Shown here in pieces: positions 42,209 through 51,940 of a stretch of DNA of 64,000 nt. Under the pieces are notes generated by a model. That model was not told the origin of the DNA. It worked only from the letters and a program-made list of their open reading frames with translations, and searched no databases. The first letter of the stretch is position 1; each line of letters begins with the position of its first letter. Position numbers and translations under genes: made by a program. Source of the stretch: Bradyrhizobium manausense (GTDB lineage Bacteria; Pseudomonadota; Alphaproteobacteria; Rhizobiales; Xanthobacteraceae); the NCBI RefSeq assembly GCF_018131105.1, contig NZ_JAFCJI010000001.1:3694001-3758000 (forward strand). The letters are read 5' to 3'.

Positions 42209-42255
42209 ATTATAGAATATAACTAATCTAGGGAAGCGGGTTTAGCGCGCTTCCC
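42209..42255 (-). promoter_or_regulatory. Candidate pcaHG promoter and preceding hairpin
   Basis: On the minus strand a perfect TATAAT occupies 42214-42209, inside an AT-rich stretch that stands out in this GC-rich region. No convincing -35 box is seen, which fits an activator-dependent promoter. Just upstream, GGGAAGCG/CGCTTCCC (42231-42238 with 42248-42255) forms an 8-bp hairpin that could end the upstream dioxygenase transcript. Confidence 0.45.
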
Positions 42256-42280
42256 GCACCCGGTATTTGGGCAAGCAGTC

Positions 42281-43174
42281 CTATTTGATCGGCGCACGCG
42301 GCAGCACGGCCTCGCCGGCTTCGAGGCGGTAGATGTGGTCGAGCGAATACCAGGGCACCGAGACGTCATTCGCGGCCGGATGCGGCGTCTCGTGGCGCAC
42401 GAACTTGCCGATCAGGGCTTGTGTCACGCCGAACTGCACGTCGCTGTCGATATGGGGGTCGTTGGGATCGTAGACCTGCGAGATCAGCACCTTGAAGCCG
42501 GGCTTGAAGATCAGCGCGTGCAGATGCGCGGGACGATAGGGGTGGCGGCTTTGTGCTTTCAGCAGTCGGCCGACGACACCATCGGTCGGAATGGGATAGC
42601 CGATCATCATCACCGAGCGGAAAGCGAAGCGCCCGTCGGCATCCGTCGTGAACTTGCCGCGCAGGTTCATGTCGGCCTGCTCCGGGTCCTGGTTCTCGTA
42701 GAGGCCCACCGGCGAGGCGTGCCAGACATCGACCTCCGCACCGGCAACGGGACGGCCGTCTCTGTCGACGACGCGGCCGTTGACGAAGAGCGGCGCGCCC
42801 GGGGTCTGCGAGCGGACGATCGATCCGCCATTCTCCACCCGCGGCGAGTTCAGCCGCCAGAACGGCCCGAGCAGCGATTGATCGGTTTCGGTATTGCCCT
42901 GGTCGCCATTGTTGAGCAGGCACACAAGCGGCGAGACGCCGAGCGAGCCCGCCATCAGCACGACTTCGTTGTGCGTGTCGGTGGTCAGCTTGCCGAGTTC
43001 GGCAATGATTGCGGTAGCGTCGCGGAATTCCTTCTCGGTCAGGCGCACGTCACGGACGAAGCCGTGCAGATGCTTGACCAGAGAGATCATGATCTGCCGC
43101 ATCCGCGGATCGGACGTCCGCTCCATCACCGCAAGTGCGGCGGCCGTGACGTCCTGCTCGCGCTCGATGATCAT
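42281..43174 (-). CDS. Intradiol ring-cleavage dioxygenase (catechol/hydroxyquinol 1,2-dioxygenase type)
   Basis: A 297-residue homodimer-type intradiol dioxygenase. The N-terminal dimerisation helices (LVKHLHGFVRDVRLTEKEF) precede the catalytic beta-sandwich. Fe(III) ligands are Tyr in SPVGLYENQ, Tyr in MMIGYPIPTDG and the His pair of RPAHLHALIF. The N-terminal domain and length place it with catechol and hydroxyquinol 1,2-dioxygenases rather than with PcaGH; which diol it prefers is not clear. ATG 43174 is used; a CCCTCTCCC palindrome upstream separates it from pcaF (53-base gap). It adds a second ring-cleavage route that joins at beta-ketoadipate. Confidence 0.88.
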   Translation of the reverse strand: MIIEREQDVTAAALAVMERTSDPRMRQIMISLVKHLHGFVRDVRLTEKEFRDATAIIAELGKLTTDTHNEVVLMAGSLGVSPLVCLLNNGDQGNTETDQSLLGPFWRLNSPRVENGGSIVRSQTPGAPLFVNGRVVDRDGRPVAGAEVDVWHASPVGLYENQDPEQADMNLRGKFTTDADGRFAFRSVMMIGYPIPTDGVVGRLLKAQSRHPYRPAHLHALIFKPGFKVLISQVYDPNDPHIDSDVQFGVTQALIGKFVRHETPHPAANDVSVPWYSLDHIYRLEAGEAVLPRAPIK

Positions 43175-43191
43175 GCACGGCCCTCGAAAGC

Positions 43192-43215
43192 CCCTCTCCC
43201 ACAACGGGGAGAGGG
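43192..43215. repeat. CCCTCTCCC palindrome in the pcaF-dioxygenase gap
   Basis: The arms 43192-43200 and 43207-43215 (CCCTCTCCC/GGGAGAGGG) form a perfect 9-bp stem with a six-base loop. It is related to the elements at 24801-24942 and 50629-50769. Confidence 0.65.
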
Positions 43216-43227
43216 AGAGGAGAAGGC

Positions 43228-44436
<1,209 letters not shown>

Positions 44437-44742
44437 CGTTGTTCTCCCTGAATGCCGCGGTTCGGCGGAAATTCTTCAATGTCGGCGGAGTTTTAGGAGG
44501 GCGCCCGCAGCAGGTCAATTGACGGTTTCTTGCGTGTTCCGAAGGGCCAGCACGCCGCCAGCGCATGCCGCGGTGCGGACAACGTGGAAAACCCTCCCTG
44601 CCCGGCCAAAGCGATAGGAGCAGCAAGCGAAATTTTGTAGGTTGCCCAGCCTTGAAGCGCGGTCAGGACCGCGCTCCAAGATTCTTGGTTTGACGCGTTT
44701 TCTTCACGCGAACCGGTACCCACTTCACTCGAAAACGCTCTC
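44437..44742. other. 306-base divergent gap between pcaF and mutS
   Basis: No coding frame that I would defend is present. Near the mutS side it contains an 8-bp palindrome around GAAGCGCGGTC-AG-GACCGCGCTCC (44655-44677, read as two arms), and then the 48-base repeat at 44693-44740. Promoters for pcaF and mutS must lie here, but I cannot point to -35/-10 boxes. Confidence 0.4.
44693..44740. repeat. 48-base GCGTTTTC/GAAAACGC repeat, copy 2, abutting mutS
   Basis: It matches 29695-29742 at 43 of 48 positions and is bounded by GCGTTTTC and GAAAACGC. It ends two bases before the mutS ATG at 44743 and so occupies the position where a ribosome site would lie. Confidence 0.75.
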
Positions 44743-47481
44743 ATGACCATGCAACAGCCCATCCCCGTACCGCCACCCGACGATACGCCCGCGCCGCAGG
44801 CGGAAGCCGCCGCGCGCGTCACGCCGATGATGGAACAGTATCTGGAGATCAAGGCAGCGCATCAGGGCCTGCTGCTGTTCTACCGGATGGGCGATTTCTA
44901 CGAGCTATTCTTCGAAGACGCAGAGATCGCGTCCAAAACGCTCGGCATCGTCCTGACCAAGCGCGGCAAGCATCAGGGCAACGATATCCCGATGTGCGGC
45001 GTGCCGGTGGAGCGCTCCGAGGATTATCTGCACCGCTTGATCAGCGCCGGGCACCGGGTTGCGGTATGCGAGCAGACCGAGGATCCCGCTGCTGCGAAAG
45101 CGCGCGGCAACAAAAGCGTCGTGCGCCGTGGCGTGGTGCGGCTGGTCACGCCGGGTACGCTGACCGAGGACACGCTGCTCGATGCGCGCGCCAATAATTA
45201 CCTGCTGGCGATCGCGCGGGCGCGTTCGTCGGCCGGCGGCGATCGCTTCGGGCTTGCCTGGATCGACATCTCGACTGCCGAATTCACGGTGACGGAATGC
45301 TCTCACGGCGAGCTCGCCGCGACGCTGGCGCGCATCAACCCGAACGAAGCCATCGTCACCGACGCGCTTTATAGCGACAACGAGCTCGGCCAGACCTTGC
45401 GCGAGCTGCCGGCCGTGACGCCGGTGACGCGCGACGTCTTCGACGGCGCCACCGCCGAAAAGCGCCTCTGCGACTACTTTGCCGTCGCGACCATGGACGG
45501 GCTGGCGCAGCTGACGCGGCTGGAAGCCACAGCTGCGGCCGCCGCCGTCACCTATGTCGACCGCACCCAGGTCGGCAAGCATCCGCCGCTGTCGCCGCCC
45601 GCACGCGAAGCCTCCGGCGCGACCATGGCAATTGATCCCGCCACCCGCGCCAATCTCGAACTGACGCGCACGCTTGCGGGCGAACGCCGCGGCTCGCTGC
45701 TCGATGCGATCGACTGCACCGTGACCTCGGCGGGCTCGCGCCTGCTGGCACAGCGGCTGGCGGCGCCGTTGACCGATGCGCCCGCGATCGCCCGGCGGCT
45801 CGATGCCGTCAGCGCCTTCGTCGCGGATTCAGCCACGCGCGAGGACATCCGCAGCATCCTGCGCGGCGCGCCCGACATGTCGCGGGCGCTCGCCCGTCTG
45901 TCGGTCGGCCGCGGCGGCCCCCGCGACCTCGCTGGCCTGCGCGACGGGATCATCGCCGCCGATCAGGTGCTGGGCCGGCTTGCCGAGCTCGACCAGCCGC
46001 CGCAGGAGATCGCCGCCGTGATGGCGGCACTGCAAAGGCCGTCACGCGAGCTGGCCGAGGAATTTGCCACTGCGCTCGACGATCAGCTGCCCCTGATCAA
46101 ACGCGACGGCGGCTTCGTTCGCGCCGGCTACGAACCGGCGCTCGACGAAGCACGCAACCTGCGCGACGCCTCGCGCCTGGTCGTGGCATCGATGCAGGCG
46201 CGCTACGCCGACGATGCCGGCGTCAAGGGCCTCAAGATCCGCCACAACAACGTGCTCGGCTATTTCGTCGAGGTCACCGCGCAGCACGGCGACAAGCTGA
46301 TGACGGCACCGCTGAACGCGACCTTCATCCATCGCCAGACGCTGGCGGGCCAGGTGCGCTTCACCACGTCCGAACTCGGCGAGATCGAAGCCAAGATCGC
46401 CAATGCCGGTGACCGCGCGCTCGGCCTCGAGCTCGAAATCTTCGAGCGGCTCTGCGCCAAGGCGATCGAGATCAGCGACGATCTGCGGGCCGCCGCGCAG
46501 GGTTTTGCGCTGCTCGACGTCGCGACGTCGCTCGCAAAGCTCGCGGTCGACGACAATTATGTGCGGCCGGACGTGGATGATTCCCTCGGCTTTGCGATCG
46601 AGGCCGGCCGCCATCCCGTGGTCGAGCAAGCGTTGAAGCGCAATGGCGAGCCGTTCATCGCCAATGCCTGCGATCTCTCACCTGGCCCTGCGCAAAAATC
46701 CGGCCAGCTCTGGCTGCTCACCGGCCCCAACATGGCCGGTAAATCGACCTTCCTGCGTCAGAACGCGCTGATTGCGCTGCTCGCACAGATCGGCAGCTTC
46801 GTGCCGGCGACGCGCGCGCGGATCGGCATCATCGACCGCCTGTTCTCGCGCGTCGGCGCCGCCGACGATCTCGCGCGCGGCCGCTCCACCTTCATGGTGG
46901 AGATGGTCGAGACCGCGGCGATCCTCAATCAGGCCGGCGAGCGCGCGCTGGTGATCCTCGACGAGATCGGCCGCGGCACTGCGACCTTCGACGGCCTCTC
47001 GATTGCATGGGCTGCGATCGAGCATCTGCACGAGAGCAACCGCTGCCGCACGCTCTTCGCCACGCATTATCACGAGCTGACCGCGCTCTCGGCCAGGCTG
47101 CCGCGCATGTTCAACGCGACCGTGCGCGTGAAGGAGTGGCAGGGCAATGTCGTGTTCCTGCACGAGGTGCTGCCCGGCTCGGCCGATCGTTCCTACGGCA
47201 TCCAGGTCGCCAAGCTCGCCGGCCTGCCGCCGGCGGTGATCAACCGCGCCAAATCGGTGCTGGCGAAACTCGAAGCCCAGGACCGCGGCCAGACCGCCCG
47301 CGCTCTCGCTGACGATCTCCCTCTGTTCGCAGTCCCCTCGCGCGCCGCCGCTGAAGCCGCGCCGCCGACCGAGGCCGAGCTGCTGATGGACGCGGTCAAG
47401 GCGCTGCACCCCGACGAGATGTCGCCGCGTGAGGCACTCGATGCGCTCTATGCGCTGAAGGCCAAGCTGCCGAAGCAGTAA
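44743..47481 (+). CDS. mutS: DNA mismatch repair protein MutS
   Basis: A 912-residue mismatch-recognition ATPase. The mismatch-binding Phe-x-Glu is in MGDFYELFFED near residue 50. The lever and clamp domains follow (about 260-560). The ATPase has Walker A GPNMAGKST near 660, Walker B LVILDEIGRGT and the switch region FATHYHEL. The C-terminal helix-turn-helix region is shortened to about 60 residues with low-complexity sequence. The N terminus is about 14 residues longer than in E. coli before TPMMEQY. The ATG at 44743, or the one two codons later, directly follows a dispersed repeat, and no Shine-Dalgarno is visible. Confidence 0.97.
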   Translation: MTMQQPIPVPPPDDTPAPQAEAAARVTPMMEQYLEIKAAHQGLLLFYRMGDFYELFFEDAEIASKTLGIVLTKRGKHQGNDIPMCGVPVERSEDYLHRLISAGHRVAVCEQTEDPAAAKARGNKSVVRRGVVRLVTPGTLTEDTLLDARANNYLLAIARARSSAGGDRFGLAWIDISTAEFTVTECSHGELAATLARINPNEAIVTDALYSDNELGQTLRELPAVTPVTRDVFDGATAEKRLCDYFAVATMDGLAQLTRLEATAAAAAVTYVDRTQVGKHPPLSPPAREASGATMAIDPATRANLELTRTLAGERRGSLLDAIDCTVTSAGSRLLAQRLAAPLTDAPAIARRLDAVSAFVADSATREDIRSILRGAPDMSRALARLSVGRGGPRDLAGLRDGIIAADQVLGRLAELDQPPQEIAAVMAALQRPSRELAEEFATALDDQLPLIKRDGGFVRAGYEPALDEARNLRDASRLVVASMQARYADDAGVKGLKIRHNNVLGYFVEVTAQHGDKLMTAPLNATFIHRQTLAGQVRFTTSELGEIEAKIANAGDRALGLELEIFERLCAKAIEISDDLRAAAQGFALLDVATSLAKLAVDDNYVRPDVDDSLGFAIEAGRHPVVEQALKRNGEPFIANACDLSPGPAQKSGQLWLLTGPNMAGKSTFLRQNALIALLAQIGSFVPATRARIGIIDRLFSRVGAADDLARGRSTFMVEMVETAAILNQAGERALVILDEIGRGTATFDGLSIAWAAIEHLHESNRCRTLFATHYHELTALSARLPRMFNATVRVKEWQGNVVFLHEVLPGSADRSYGIQVAKLAGLPPAVINRAKSVLAKLEAQDRGQTARALADDLPLFAVPSRAAAEAAPPTEAELLMDAVKALHPDEMSPREALDALYALKAKLPKQ

Positions 47482-47526
47482 AACGTGCCTCCGCAATCGT
47501 CATTGCGAGCGAAGCGACGACGGAGG

Positions 47527-48324
47527 CTAGTGAGGGAGCCGCTTCCGCCGTCCGTTCCACCACAGCGTCAGATTCCACGCGATGCAAGTGGCTAGCCCCA
47601 TGCTCAGCCCGATCACCGAGCCGAAATTGGCGGCGCCGACATGCAGCACGGCGATCGCCATCCCGAAACCGAGCAAGCCCCAGGCCGAGTTGGCGAGCAC
47701 GGCGGCGGTCGGCGGCCCGCCGATGCGCGGGTGCAGGATCACCATCATGCTGGTGAAGACGATCGGGTAGAGCGCGATCACGCCGGAGACGCGCGGACCG
47801 ACCCAGCCCGAGGTCGAGACCACGATCGCGACCAGCGTCGCGACGAGCGAGGCGCGGAATGGAATGTCGTACCAGCGGCGCGTCACCAGCGGCATCTTCA
47901 CGTGGCGGTATTGCGCGAGCAGCGGAATGCAGATGGCGAAGGCGACCAGGTTGACGGCGAGCCCGGCCGTCAAGGTCCAGTCGAACAGGCGGATGATGGA
48001 CGCCAGCACGATCCACACTGCGATTGCGCTTCCGACGCTCACGGCAAAGCTGTGCCGCTGCGCCAGCACGACATAGGTCAGCCCGAGGAAGATCGTCGCC
48101 GCGTTGACCGGAAGGCTCGACAGCGCGCCCTGGGCGATGAAGGCAGCGTCATGGTCGATCGCAAGGAAGACATAAGACGGCCCCGCCGAGATCGGCAGCG
48201 TCGCCACCAGCGCACCGATCACCGGGCCGGAGCGCTCGGTGATGACCGACGCCGACACCACGAAGGCGGCCGCAACCGCCATGCGCAGCAGAAGGAAGAG
48301 GATGGTGGACAGTTCGGCCGGCAT
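47527..48324 (-). CDS. Multi-pass membrane protein, uncharacterised
   Basis: A 265-residue inner-membrane protein with about eight to nine hydrophobic segments arranged over the whole length (ILFLLLRMAVAAAFVVSAS; GPVIGALVATLPISAGPSYV; TIFLGLTYVVLA; AIAVWIVLASIIRL and so on). A GP-x-I-G-A-L-V-A-T-L-P motif near residue 35 and a similar GPRVSGVIALYPIVFTS later suggest an internal duplication. No known transporter signature stands out. It follows osmC after 37 bases and may be the last gene of the sulfonate-ABC block. ATG 48324 is used; an in-frame TTG lies 24 bases upstream. Confidence 0.7.
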   Translation of the reverse strand: MPAELSTILFLLLRMAVAAAFVVSASVITERSGPVIGALVATLPISAGPSYVFLAIDHDAAFIAQGALSSLPVNAATIFLGLTYVVLAQRHSFAVSVGSAIAVWIVLASIIRLFDWTLTAGLAVNLVAFAICIPLLAQYRHVKMPLVTRRWYDIPFRASLVATLVAIVVSTSGWVGPRVSGVIALYPIVFTSMMVILHPRIGGPPTAAVLANSAWGLLGFGMAIAVLHVGAANFGSVIGLSMGLATCIAWNLTLWWNGRRKRLPH

Positions 48325-48361
48325 TTTGTTCTTGTTGCCTTCCCTCAAGGGAAGGTGGCAG

Positions 48362-48871
48362 CTACATCCGCTGCATCGACACCGAAACCTTCGGGCCGTT
48401 CTTGATGGTCTGATAGACCACGCAATAGCGCTCGGTGAGTTTCAGCAGCAGATCGAGCTTGTCCTGCGGCGCGTCGGTGTCGACCTCGAAGCGCAGGCGT
48501 ATCTCGGCGAAGCCGACCGGGGTCTCCTTGTCGACGCCGAGCGTGCCGCGGAAATCGAGGTCGCCCTCGGCATAGACGTTGCCGGTCTTGAGCGGGATCT
48601 CGACTGCGGTCGCGACCGATTTCAGCGTGACGCCGGCACAGGCGACCAGCGCTTCGAGCAGCATGTCGCCGGAGCAGAGCTCGAGGCCGGAGCCGCCGGT
48701 GGCCGGATGCAGGCCAGCCATCGCGATGGCACGGCCGGTCTCGACCTTGCAGGCGATGCCTTCGCTGTCGGTCGAGCCCTTGGCCTTCAGCGTGATCATC
48801 GCGGTCTTGGGGTCGGTCTTGTAGCGTTCCTTGATTGGGGCCTGCATCTGGCGCAGTTCTGCGGCGTCCAT
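48362..48871 (-). CDS. OsmC-family protein
   Basis: A 169-residue protein of the OsmC/Ohr superfamily. The candidate redox cysteines are in LELCSGDMLLEALVACAGV and in RYCVVYQT. Ohr-type enzymes reduce organic hydroperoxides with a Cys pair, but the first Cys context here (CSGD, ACAG) fits the OsmC-like/YhfA branch, whose role is less certain. GGGAGAGAACGAG precedes ATG 48871. It follows the ABC ATPase gene by 54 bases on the same strand; OsmC-like genes are often near sulfur-compound genes, which fits this block. Confidence 0.88.
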   Translation of the reverse strand: MDAAELRQMQAPIKERYKTDPKTAMITLKAKGSTDSEGIACKVETGRAIAMAGLHPATGGSGLELCSGDMLLEALVACAGVTLKSVATAVEIPLKTGNVYAEGDLDFRGTLGVDKETPVGFAEIRLRFEVDTDAPQDKLDLLLKLTERYCVVYQTIKNGPKVSVSMQRM

Positions 48872-48925
48872 CTCGTTCTCTCCCGGAAAAATCGCTTCCC
48901 GATGTACCGGCTCAGAGCGCCATTG

Positions 48926-49711
48926 TCACCACCACATGGCCTGACCGGGACCCTGGGTTGCGTCCCGGTCGGGCACGTTGCGGTCAAGCGAACGGTCGAG
49001 TGATGTCAGCACACTTCGCTTGAAATTCTCGAACAACGGCGAATTGCGATCGCGCGGCCGGCCGAGATTGATTTCGATCTGGTCGAACAGCCGGCCCGGC
49101 CGTGGCCGCATCACCAGCACGCGGTCGGCCAGCACCACAGCCTCGTCGACATCATGTGTCACGAGGATCAAGGTCGGGCGCGTGTCGGCCCAGAGATCGA
49201 GCAGGTGATCCTGCAGGTCGCGGCGGGTGAAGGCATCGAGCGCCGAGAACGGCTCGTCGAGCAGCAGCACCTCGGGTTGCGGCACCAGCGCGCGTGCAAT
49301 CGCGACGCGCTGCCCCTGCCCGCCGGAGAGCTCGCGCGGCCAGGCCTGCGCCTTGTCGGCGAGGCCAACGCGGGCGAGCGCGCGCGCGACCTTTTCGCGC
49401 CGCTCGGCCGCCGGGAGATCGGCAAGACCAAAGCCAATATTGTCGGCGACGCTGAGCCAGGGCAGCAGCCGCGGTTCCTGGAAGATGATGCCGATCTTGG
49501 CATGCGGCGAACTGATCGCCTCTCTGTCGAGCGTGACGGTGCCGGAGCTGGCGCGATCGAGGCCGGCGATGGCACGGAGCAGCGTGGACTTGCCGCAGCC
49601 GGAACCACCGATGATGGCGAGGATCTCGCCCTGTCTGATCTCGGCGGAGAAGCGCGCCAGCGCCTGCACGCCGTTGGGATAGGTCTTGCTGACCCGGTCG
49701 AGCGCCAGCAT
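48926..49711 (-). CDS. Sulfonate/nitrate-type ABC transporter, ATP-binding subunit
   Basis: A 261-residue ATPase of the SsuB/TauB/NrtD group. Walker A is GGSGCGKST, the Q-loop region is IFQEPRLLPWL, the signature is ELSGGQGQRVAIARAL and Walker B is VLLLDEPFSALD, followed by the H-loop THDVDEAV. ATG 49711 has GAGG upstream and begins four bases after the permease stop; the longer start inside the permease gene is less likely. It powers uptake with the permease at 49716 and the binding protein at 50781. Confidence 0.93.
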   Translation of the reverse strand: MLALDRVSKTYPNGVQALARFSAEIRQGEILAIIGGSGCGKSTLLRAIAGLDRASSGTVTLDREAISSPHAKIGIIFQEPRLLPWLSVADNIGFGLADLPAAERREKVARALARVGLADKAQAWPRELSGGQGQRVAIARALVPQPEVLLLDEPFSALDAFTRRDLQDHLLDLWADTRPTLILVTHDVDEAVVLADRVLVMRPRPGRLFDQIEINLGRPRDRNSPLFENFKRSVLTSLDRSLDRNVPDRDATQGPGQAMWW

Positions 49712-49715
49712 TGCC

Positions 49716-50561
49716 TCAAGCTCCCTTCGTGCGGGCGAAGGCATCCTGCCAGCGCAGGAATGGCGCGGCGGCGACCTCGATCAGCCAGTCGGTGAGCTTG
49801 CCGAGAATGGCGAAGATCACGATCGCGGCCATGATCTGCGCGGGCTTGCCCAGTTGCTGGCCGTCGAGCAGGAGATAACCGAGGCCTTCGGAGGCGCCGA
49901 TCAGCTCGGCCGCGACCACGAACATCCAGCCGAGTCCAAGGCCGACGCGCAGCGACACGACATAGGCCGGCAGCACCGCGGGCAGCAGGATGCGGCGGAT
50001 CATCGCGAACCCGGACAGCCGGAACACGCGGCCGACTTCGAAGATCTTGCGGTCGACCGAGAGGATCGCACCCATCACGCCGAGATAGACCGGGAAGAAC
50101 ACGCCAACCGCGATCAGCACGATCTTGGAGGTCTCGAAGATGCCGAGCCAGAGGATGAACAGCGGCACCCATGCCAGTGACGGGATCGCGCGCAGCGCCT
50201 GCACTGTCGGATCGAGCAGCCGGCGCGCCAGCGACCAATAGCCGGAGATGGCGCCCAGCAGCGTGCCCGCGACCACGCCAAACGCGAAGCCGAGACCGAC
50301 GCGCCACAGCGTCGCGGCGATGTGCCGGACCAACTCACCGGAGCGGGCAAGATCGGCGATGGTGGCGAACACCCGCGAAGGCGGCGGCACCAGGCGCCCG
50401 TTGGACCAGCCGGACCAGACCACGAACTCCCAGCCAACCGCCAGCACCAATGGCAGCAGCAGACCCAGCATCGGCCGCGCGTAGCGCGACAGCCGCGAGG
50501 GCGCGGCGGCGCTCTCGGCCGTATCAGAGGATTGCTGCAAAACTGGCGCGTCGGAGATCAT
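49716..50561 (-). CDS. Sulfonate-type ABC transporter, permease subunit
   Basis: A 281-residue inner-membrane permease with about six transmembrane helices (MLGLLLPLVLAVGWEFVVW first). The cytoplasmic coupling EAA-type loop is AAELIGASEGLGYLLLD. The SsuC-like block ALRAIPSLAWVPLFILWLGI is clear. ATG 50561 is chosen because longer frames enter a repeat at 50629-50769. It is placed between the binding-protein gene, from which the repeat separates it, and the ATPase gene. Confidence 0.92.
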   Translation of the reverse strand: MISDAPVLQQSSDTAESAAAPSRLSRYARPMLGLLLPLVLAVGWEFVVWSGWSNGRLVPPPSRVFATIADLARSGELVRHIAATLWRVGLGFAFGVVAGTLLGAISGYWSLARRLLDPTVQALRAIPSLAWVPLFILWLGIFETSKIVLIAVGVFFPVYLGVMGAILSVDRKIFEVGRVFRLSGFAMIRRILLPAVLPAYVVSLRVGLGLGWMFVVAAELIGASEGLGYLLLDGQQLGKPAQIMAAIVIFAILGKLTDWLIEVAAAPFLRWQDAFARTKGA

Positions 50562-50628
50562 GGCCGGTAGGAAGCGCGTCTGGGGCGGGAATGCAATATT
50601 ACTCTTGCCGCGGGCTACGGCCGCTCTC

Positions 50629-50769
50629 TTCCTTCTCCCCTTGTGGGAGAAGGTGGCGCGAAGCGCCGGATGAGGGGTTCGCTCCACTCGCACAACCGTT
50701 CGTGAGGATAGATACCCCTCACCCGGCTTCGCGTTCCGCGAAGCCACCCTCCCCCACGGGGGGGAGGGC
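50629..50769. repeat. CTTCTCCCC/CCCTCCCCC palindromic element within the ABC operon
   Basis: About 140 bases between the binding-protein and permease genes contain inverted arms: CCTTCTCCCC...GGGAGAAGG (50631-50653), CCGGATGAGGGGT (50668-50680) against ACCCCTCACCCGG (50713-50725), and GGCTTCGCG/CGCGAAGCC (50724-50744). It ends in CCCTCCCCCACGGGGGGGAGGG. Such an element inside an operon can act as an mRNA processing or stabilising hairpin and lower expression of the membrane subunits relative to the binding protein. Confidence 0.7.
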
Positions 50770-50780
50770 TAAGACCGACC

Positions 50781-51752
50781 TCAATTCGTCGGCAGCGGGA
50801 CCTGATCGTCGATCAGGGCATCGAGCGTCGCCTTCACGTCGACCTTGGCGTCGACGACGCCGGCCTGTTGAAGCGCGAGGCCGGCGGCGAGGATCGACTC
50901 GCGCTGGGGCGCGCCGATGCGGCTGTGGGTGAGCTCGGTGCGCTCCTTGAGCTGCTTGTCGACGACGGCGTCGGGCAGCTTGGTGATCGCGATGAAGGTC
51001 TTCTTCAGCTCATCGTAATTCGCCAGCGAATACTTTCGCGCATCCTCATAGACCGCGAGCACGCGCCGGGCGGCGTCCGGATGATCCTTCAGGAACTGCT
51101 CGCGCACATTGAGGATGCCCCAGGTGTTGGCGTCCGCCTTGCGATAGAACAGCTTGGCACCCTCCTCGACCTCGGCCTGCGCCATCATCGGATCGAGACC
51201 GGCCCACGCGTCGACATCGCCGCGGATCAGCGCGGTCTTGCCGTCGGCGTGCTGGAGCAGCACGGGCGTGATGTCCTTTTCGGTGAGGCCGGCACTGAGC
51301 AGCGCGCGCACCAGGAAGATGTGCGGATCGGTGCCGCGCGTCACCGCGACGCGCTTGCCCTTGAGATCGGCAACGCTCGCGATCTTGGAATCCTTTGATG
51401 TGACCAGCGCGGTCCACTCAGGACGCGAGTAGACGTAGATCGACTTGATGGGGTTGCCGTTGATGCGTGCGACCAGCGCGGCCGAGCCGGCCGTCGAGCC
51501 GAAATCGATCGAGCCGGCGTTGAGGAATTCGAGCGCCTTGTTCGAGCCTGCCGACTGCACCCAGGTGATGGTGATGCCGTCCTTCGCAAACTCTTTCTCG
51601 AGCAGCCCCTTCTGCTTCAGGACCATCGACACCGGATTGTAGGTCGCCCAATCGATGCGGATTTCCTTGAGCGGATCCGCAGCCTTGGCCGCGGGGGCCA
51701 CAGCGAGCACAACGGCTCCCGCCAGCAGAATACGTCGTGTCATCTTGATCAT
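50781..51752 (-). CDS. Aliphatic sulfonate-type ABC transporter, periplasmic binding protein
   Basis: A 323-residue SsuA/TauA-like binding protein. Signal peptide MIKMTRRILLAGAVVLAVAP then AKAAD. The two-lobe fold (type II periplasmic binding) shows IDWATYNPVSMVLKQKG at the start, FGSTAGSAALVARINGNPIK, and the hinge region VTRGTDPHIFLVRALL. The ligand may be an alkanesulfonate, taurine or a related anion; no sulfonatase (SsuD/TauD) is adjacent, although a TauD-family gene is at 32339. ATG 51752 is fixed by AGGAGG eight bases upstream. It is the first gene of the unit and faces glnD. An inverted repeat lies 21 bases upstream. Confidence 0.9.
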   Translation of the reverse strand: MIKMTRRILLAGAVVLAVAPAAKAADPLKEIRIDWATYNPVSMVLKQKGLLEKEFAKDGITITWVQSAGSNKALEFLNAGSIDFGSTAGSAALVARINGNPIKSIYVYSRPEWTALVTSKDSKIASVADLKGKRVAVTRGTDPHIFLVRALLSAGLTEKDITPVLLQHADGKTALIRGDVDAWAGLDPMMAQAEVEEGAKLFYRKADANTWGILNVREQFLKDHPDAARRVLAVYEDARKYSLANYDELKKTFIAITKLPDAVVDKQLKERTELTHSRIGAPQRESILAAGLALQQAGVVDAKVDVKATLDALIDDQVPLPTN

Positions 51753-51772
51753 GCCCAGCCTCCTCAGAAATT

Positions 51773-51789
51773 TCATTGTTTTTCAATGA
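51773..51789 (-). promoter_or_regulatory. Inverted repeat upstream of the sulfonate-type ABC operon
   Basis: TCATTG (51773-51778) and CAATGA (51784-51789) with five T/T-rich bases between form a perfect 6-bp palindrome, 21 bases before the binding-protein start. It is a plausible operator, for instance of a LysR-type or GntR-type regulator, but no regulator gene is adjacent. Confidence 0.4.
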
Positions 51790-51876
51790 GTTATGTTTTG
51801 AGGTCAACAGGAAAATCCACCCCTTGAAAGCGCGCGGCCTGAGAACAATTTTGCCCGATGCCGGCCTTTTCCAGCA

Positions 51877-51892
51877 TGGAACGACTATTGCC
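51877..51892 (+). promoter_or_regulatory. Candidate sigma-54 (RpoN) promoter upstream of glnD
   Basis: TGGAAC, five bases, then TTGCC gives GG at 51878-51879 and GC at 51890-51891, the exact GG-N10-GC spacing of -24/-12 promoters. It differs from the TGGCAC-N5-TTGCA consensus at the fourth and last positions. Transcription would start about 12 bases on, leaving a leader of about 38 bases before ATG 51941. Confidence 0.4.
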
Positions 51893-51940
51893 AGAGAATG
51901 GCTGATGACAGCGCCTGTCGCCTCTTATATCCGGTGAAGC

